Source: an uncultured Opitutaceae bacterium
GTDB taxonomy: Bacteria > Verrucomicrobiota > Verrucomicrobiia > Opitutales > Opitutaceae
Assembly (NCBI GenBank): GCA_937128785.1
Contig: CAKZMS010000738.1
Location: forward strand, 1 to 6,395
Direction of reading: 5' to 3'
Length of the DNA stretch: 6,395 bases
Shown: positions 5,400 to 6,395 of the stretch, one piece after another
Numbering within the stretch: the stretch's first letter is position 1
How the letters are laid out: each line of letters begins with the position of its first letter
The notes under the pieces: generated by a model
Database searches by the model: none
Told to the model about the DNA's origin: nothing
What the model saw: the letters and a program-made list of their open reading frames with translations, nothing else
Made by a program: the position numbers and the translations under genes

Positions 5400-6395
5400 A
5401 TGAAACGACTCGTGTCTTTCTGGTCGATCGCGCTGCTCGCGATCTCGTCAATCTCCGTGGCCGGAGAAGCGCCAGCCCCCCGGCCTAACATCCTCTTCAT
5501 CTTCTGTGATGATCTGGGTTACGGTGACATCGGTGTTTTCTACCAGAACCAGCGGGCAGCGATGGATGACCCCTCCATGCCGCATTTCGGCACGCCGGCG
5601 ATCGATACCATGGCTCGGGACGGCGCGATGCTCATGCAGCACTACAGTGCGGCGCCGGTGTGCGCGCCGTCGCGCGCGTCCTTGCTCACGGGGGTGACCC
5701 AGGGCCATGCGACCGTTCGCGACAACCAGTTTGATAAGGCGCTGGCTGACACGCACACCCTCGGCTCGGTGTTGCAGGAAGCCGGTTATGCGACGGCGGC
5801 GTTCGGTAAGTGGGGGCTGCAAGGGGCGATGCCCGGCGTGGATAAGAACCCGGCGCGCGACCGGCCGATGAGCGAGCGAATCGCCGAGTATGAAACTTGG
5901 GATGGTTATCCGACGAAACGCGGATTCGATTATTTCTATGGCTACGCGCGGCACCGCGACGGCCATTTTCACTATCCCAAAGAAGACGGCCGCGAGGTTT
6001 GGGAAAATGATCGGGAGGTTTCGGCCGGGCTGGATCTGAGCTACACGACTGACCTGTTCGCCGCGCGGACCAAACAGTGGATCATCGACCACCACCGAAC
6101 CCACCCCGACCAGCCTTTCTTCGCCTACTTGGCGCACGACACGCCGCATGCAGTGTTACACAATCCCTCGACGGCGTATCCGGAAGGCGGCGGTCTGAAT
6201 GGCGGTCTGCAGTGGCTGGGCGAACCCGGCCGCATGATCAATACCGCCGAAGGCGCCTACGACGGATGGATGCATCCGGAATTTGCCCATCGCACCTGGG
6301 ACCATGACGGCGTGCCGCGCACGGCGGAAGTCGCCTGGCCAGATGTGCAGAAGCGTTACGCCAATCTGGTGCGCCGCATCGATGACACTGTCGGT
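5400..6395 (+). CDS. Secreted formylglycine-dependent sulfatase (S1/arylsulfatase family), N-terminal part, cut by window edge
   Basis: Reading from the ATG at 5400 gives 332 codons open to the right edge; full members are about 450-600 residues. Residues 1-21 form a signal peptide (MKRL, hydrophobic core, SVA|G), so export to the periplasm or cell surface is expected. The sulfatase fold starts with RPNILFIFCDDLGYGDIG at 28-45, where Asp37 and Asp38 are calcium ligands. The signature CAPSRASLLTG at 88-98 contains the CxPSR motif; Cys88 would be converted to formylglycine by a maturation enzyme not in this window. GKWG at 136-139 supplies the conserved lysine, and HDTPHAV at 246-252 holds a probable active-site histidine (His250). 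Such enzymes remove sulfate esters from glycans. Divergent placement beside an L-sugar catabolic cluster suggests a sulfated polysaccharide substrate; the exact sulfatase subfamily cannot be told. No Shine-Dalgarno sequence is seen before the start. Confidence 0.9.
   Translation, partial: MKRLVSFWSIALLAISSISVAGEAPAPRPNILFIFCDDLGYGDIGVFYQNQRAAMDDPSMPHFGTPAIDTMARDGAMLMQHYSAAPVCAPSRASLLTGVTQGHATVRDNQFDKALADTHTLGSVLQEAGYATAAFGKWGLQGAMPGVDKNPARDRPMSERIAEYETWDGYPTKRGFDYFYGYARHRDGHFHYPKEDGREVWENDREVSAGLDLSYTTDLFAARTKQWIIDHHRTHPDQPFFAYLAHDTPHAVLHNPSTAYPEGGGLNGGLQWLGEPGRMINTAEGAYDGWMHPEFAHRTWDHDGVPRTAEVAWPDVQKRYANLVRRIDDTVG

Noticed and set aside
5448..6149. A 233-codon open frame on the minus strand
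   Set aside because: It lies wholly opposite the sulfatase, whose CxPSR signature, metal ligands and signal peptide show that the plus strand is the coding one.
1..6395. CRISPR array, tRNA, rRNA, insertion sequence or phage genes
   Set aside because: I saw no spaced direct repeats, cloverleaf structures, transposase motifs or terminal inverted repeats in reading both strands.

Overview
The window looks like a piece of chromosome from a polysaccharide-degrading bacterium, most likely a GC-rich Verrucomicrobiota of the Opitutales type. This is inferred from three things: the start of a secreted protein resembling the autotransporter-associated beta-strand repeat proteins common in that group, an S1 sulfatase gene, and a block of sugar-acid catabolic oxidoreductases with high-GC codon use. 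No rRNA or marker gene is present, so the taxonomic call is tentative.

Layout: (1) 1-265, minus strand, the N-terminal 88 codons of a secreted beta-strand-repeat-like protein that runs off the left edge. (2) 377-5144, minus strand, four catabolic genes in one direction, transcribed in the order UxaE-like epimerase, short-chain dehydrogenase (SDR), aldo/keto reductase (AKR), zinc alcohol dehydrogenase (Zn-ADH). The last two overlap by one base (TGATG). (3) 5145-5399, a divergent intergenic region. (4) 5400-6395, plus strand, the N-terminal 332 codons of a secreted formylglycine-dependent sulfatase that runs off the right edge.

How the genes may work together: the AKR resembles plant L-galactose dehydrogenase. 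The Zn-ADH has the features of a polyol or sugar-acid dehydrogenase, such as the enzymes that oxidise L-galactonate to D-tagaturonate. The 616-residue protein carries UxaE (tagaturonate epimerase)-like motifs. Placed in order, they give L-galactose -> L-galactonolactone -> (lactonase, not in this window) -> L-galactonate -> D-tagaturonate -> D-fructuronate. The SDR is a candidate for the next reduction to D-mannonate or for another step. The first part matches the L-galactose route known from Bacteroides vulgatus; ending it with a UxaE-type epimerase would be a variant. With a sulfatase next door, the natural substrate could be a sulfated glycan containing L-galactose (porphyran-type algal galactan or ascidian tunic galactan) or L-fucose (6-deoxy-L-galactose). 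Substrate assignments are inference; the enzyme family calls rest on visible motifs.
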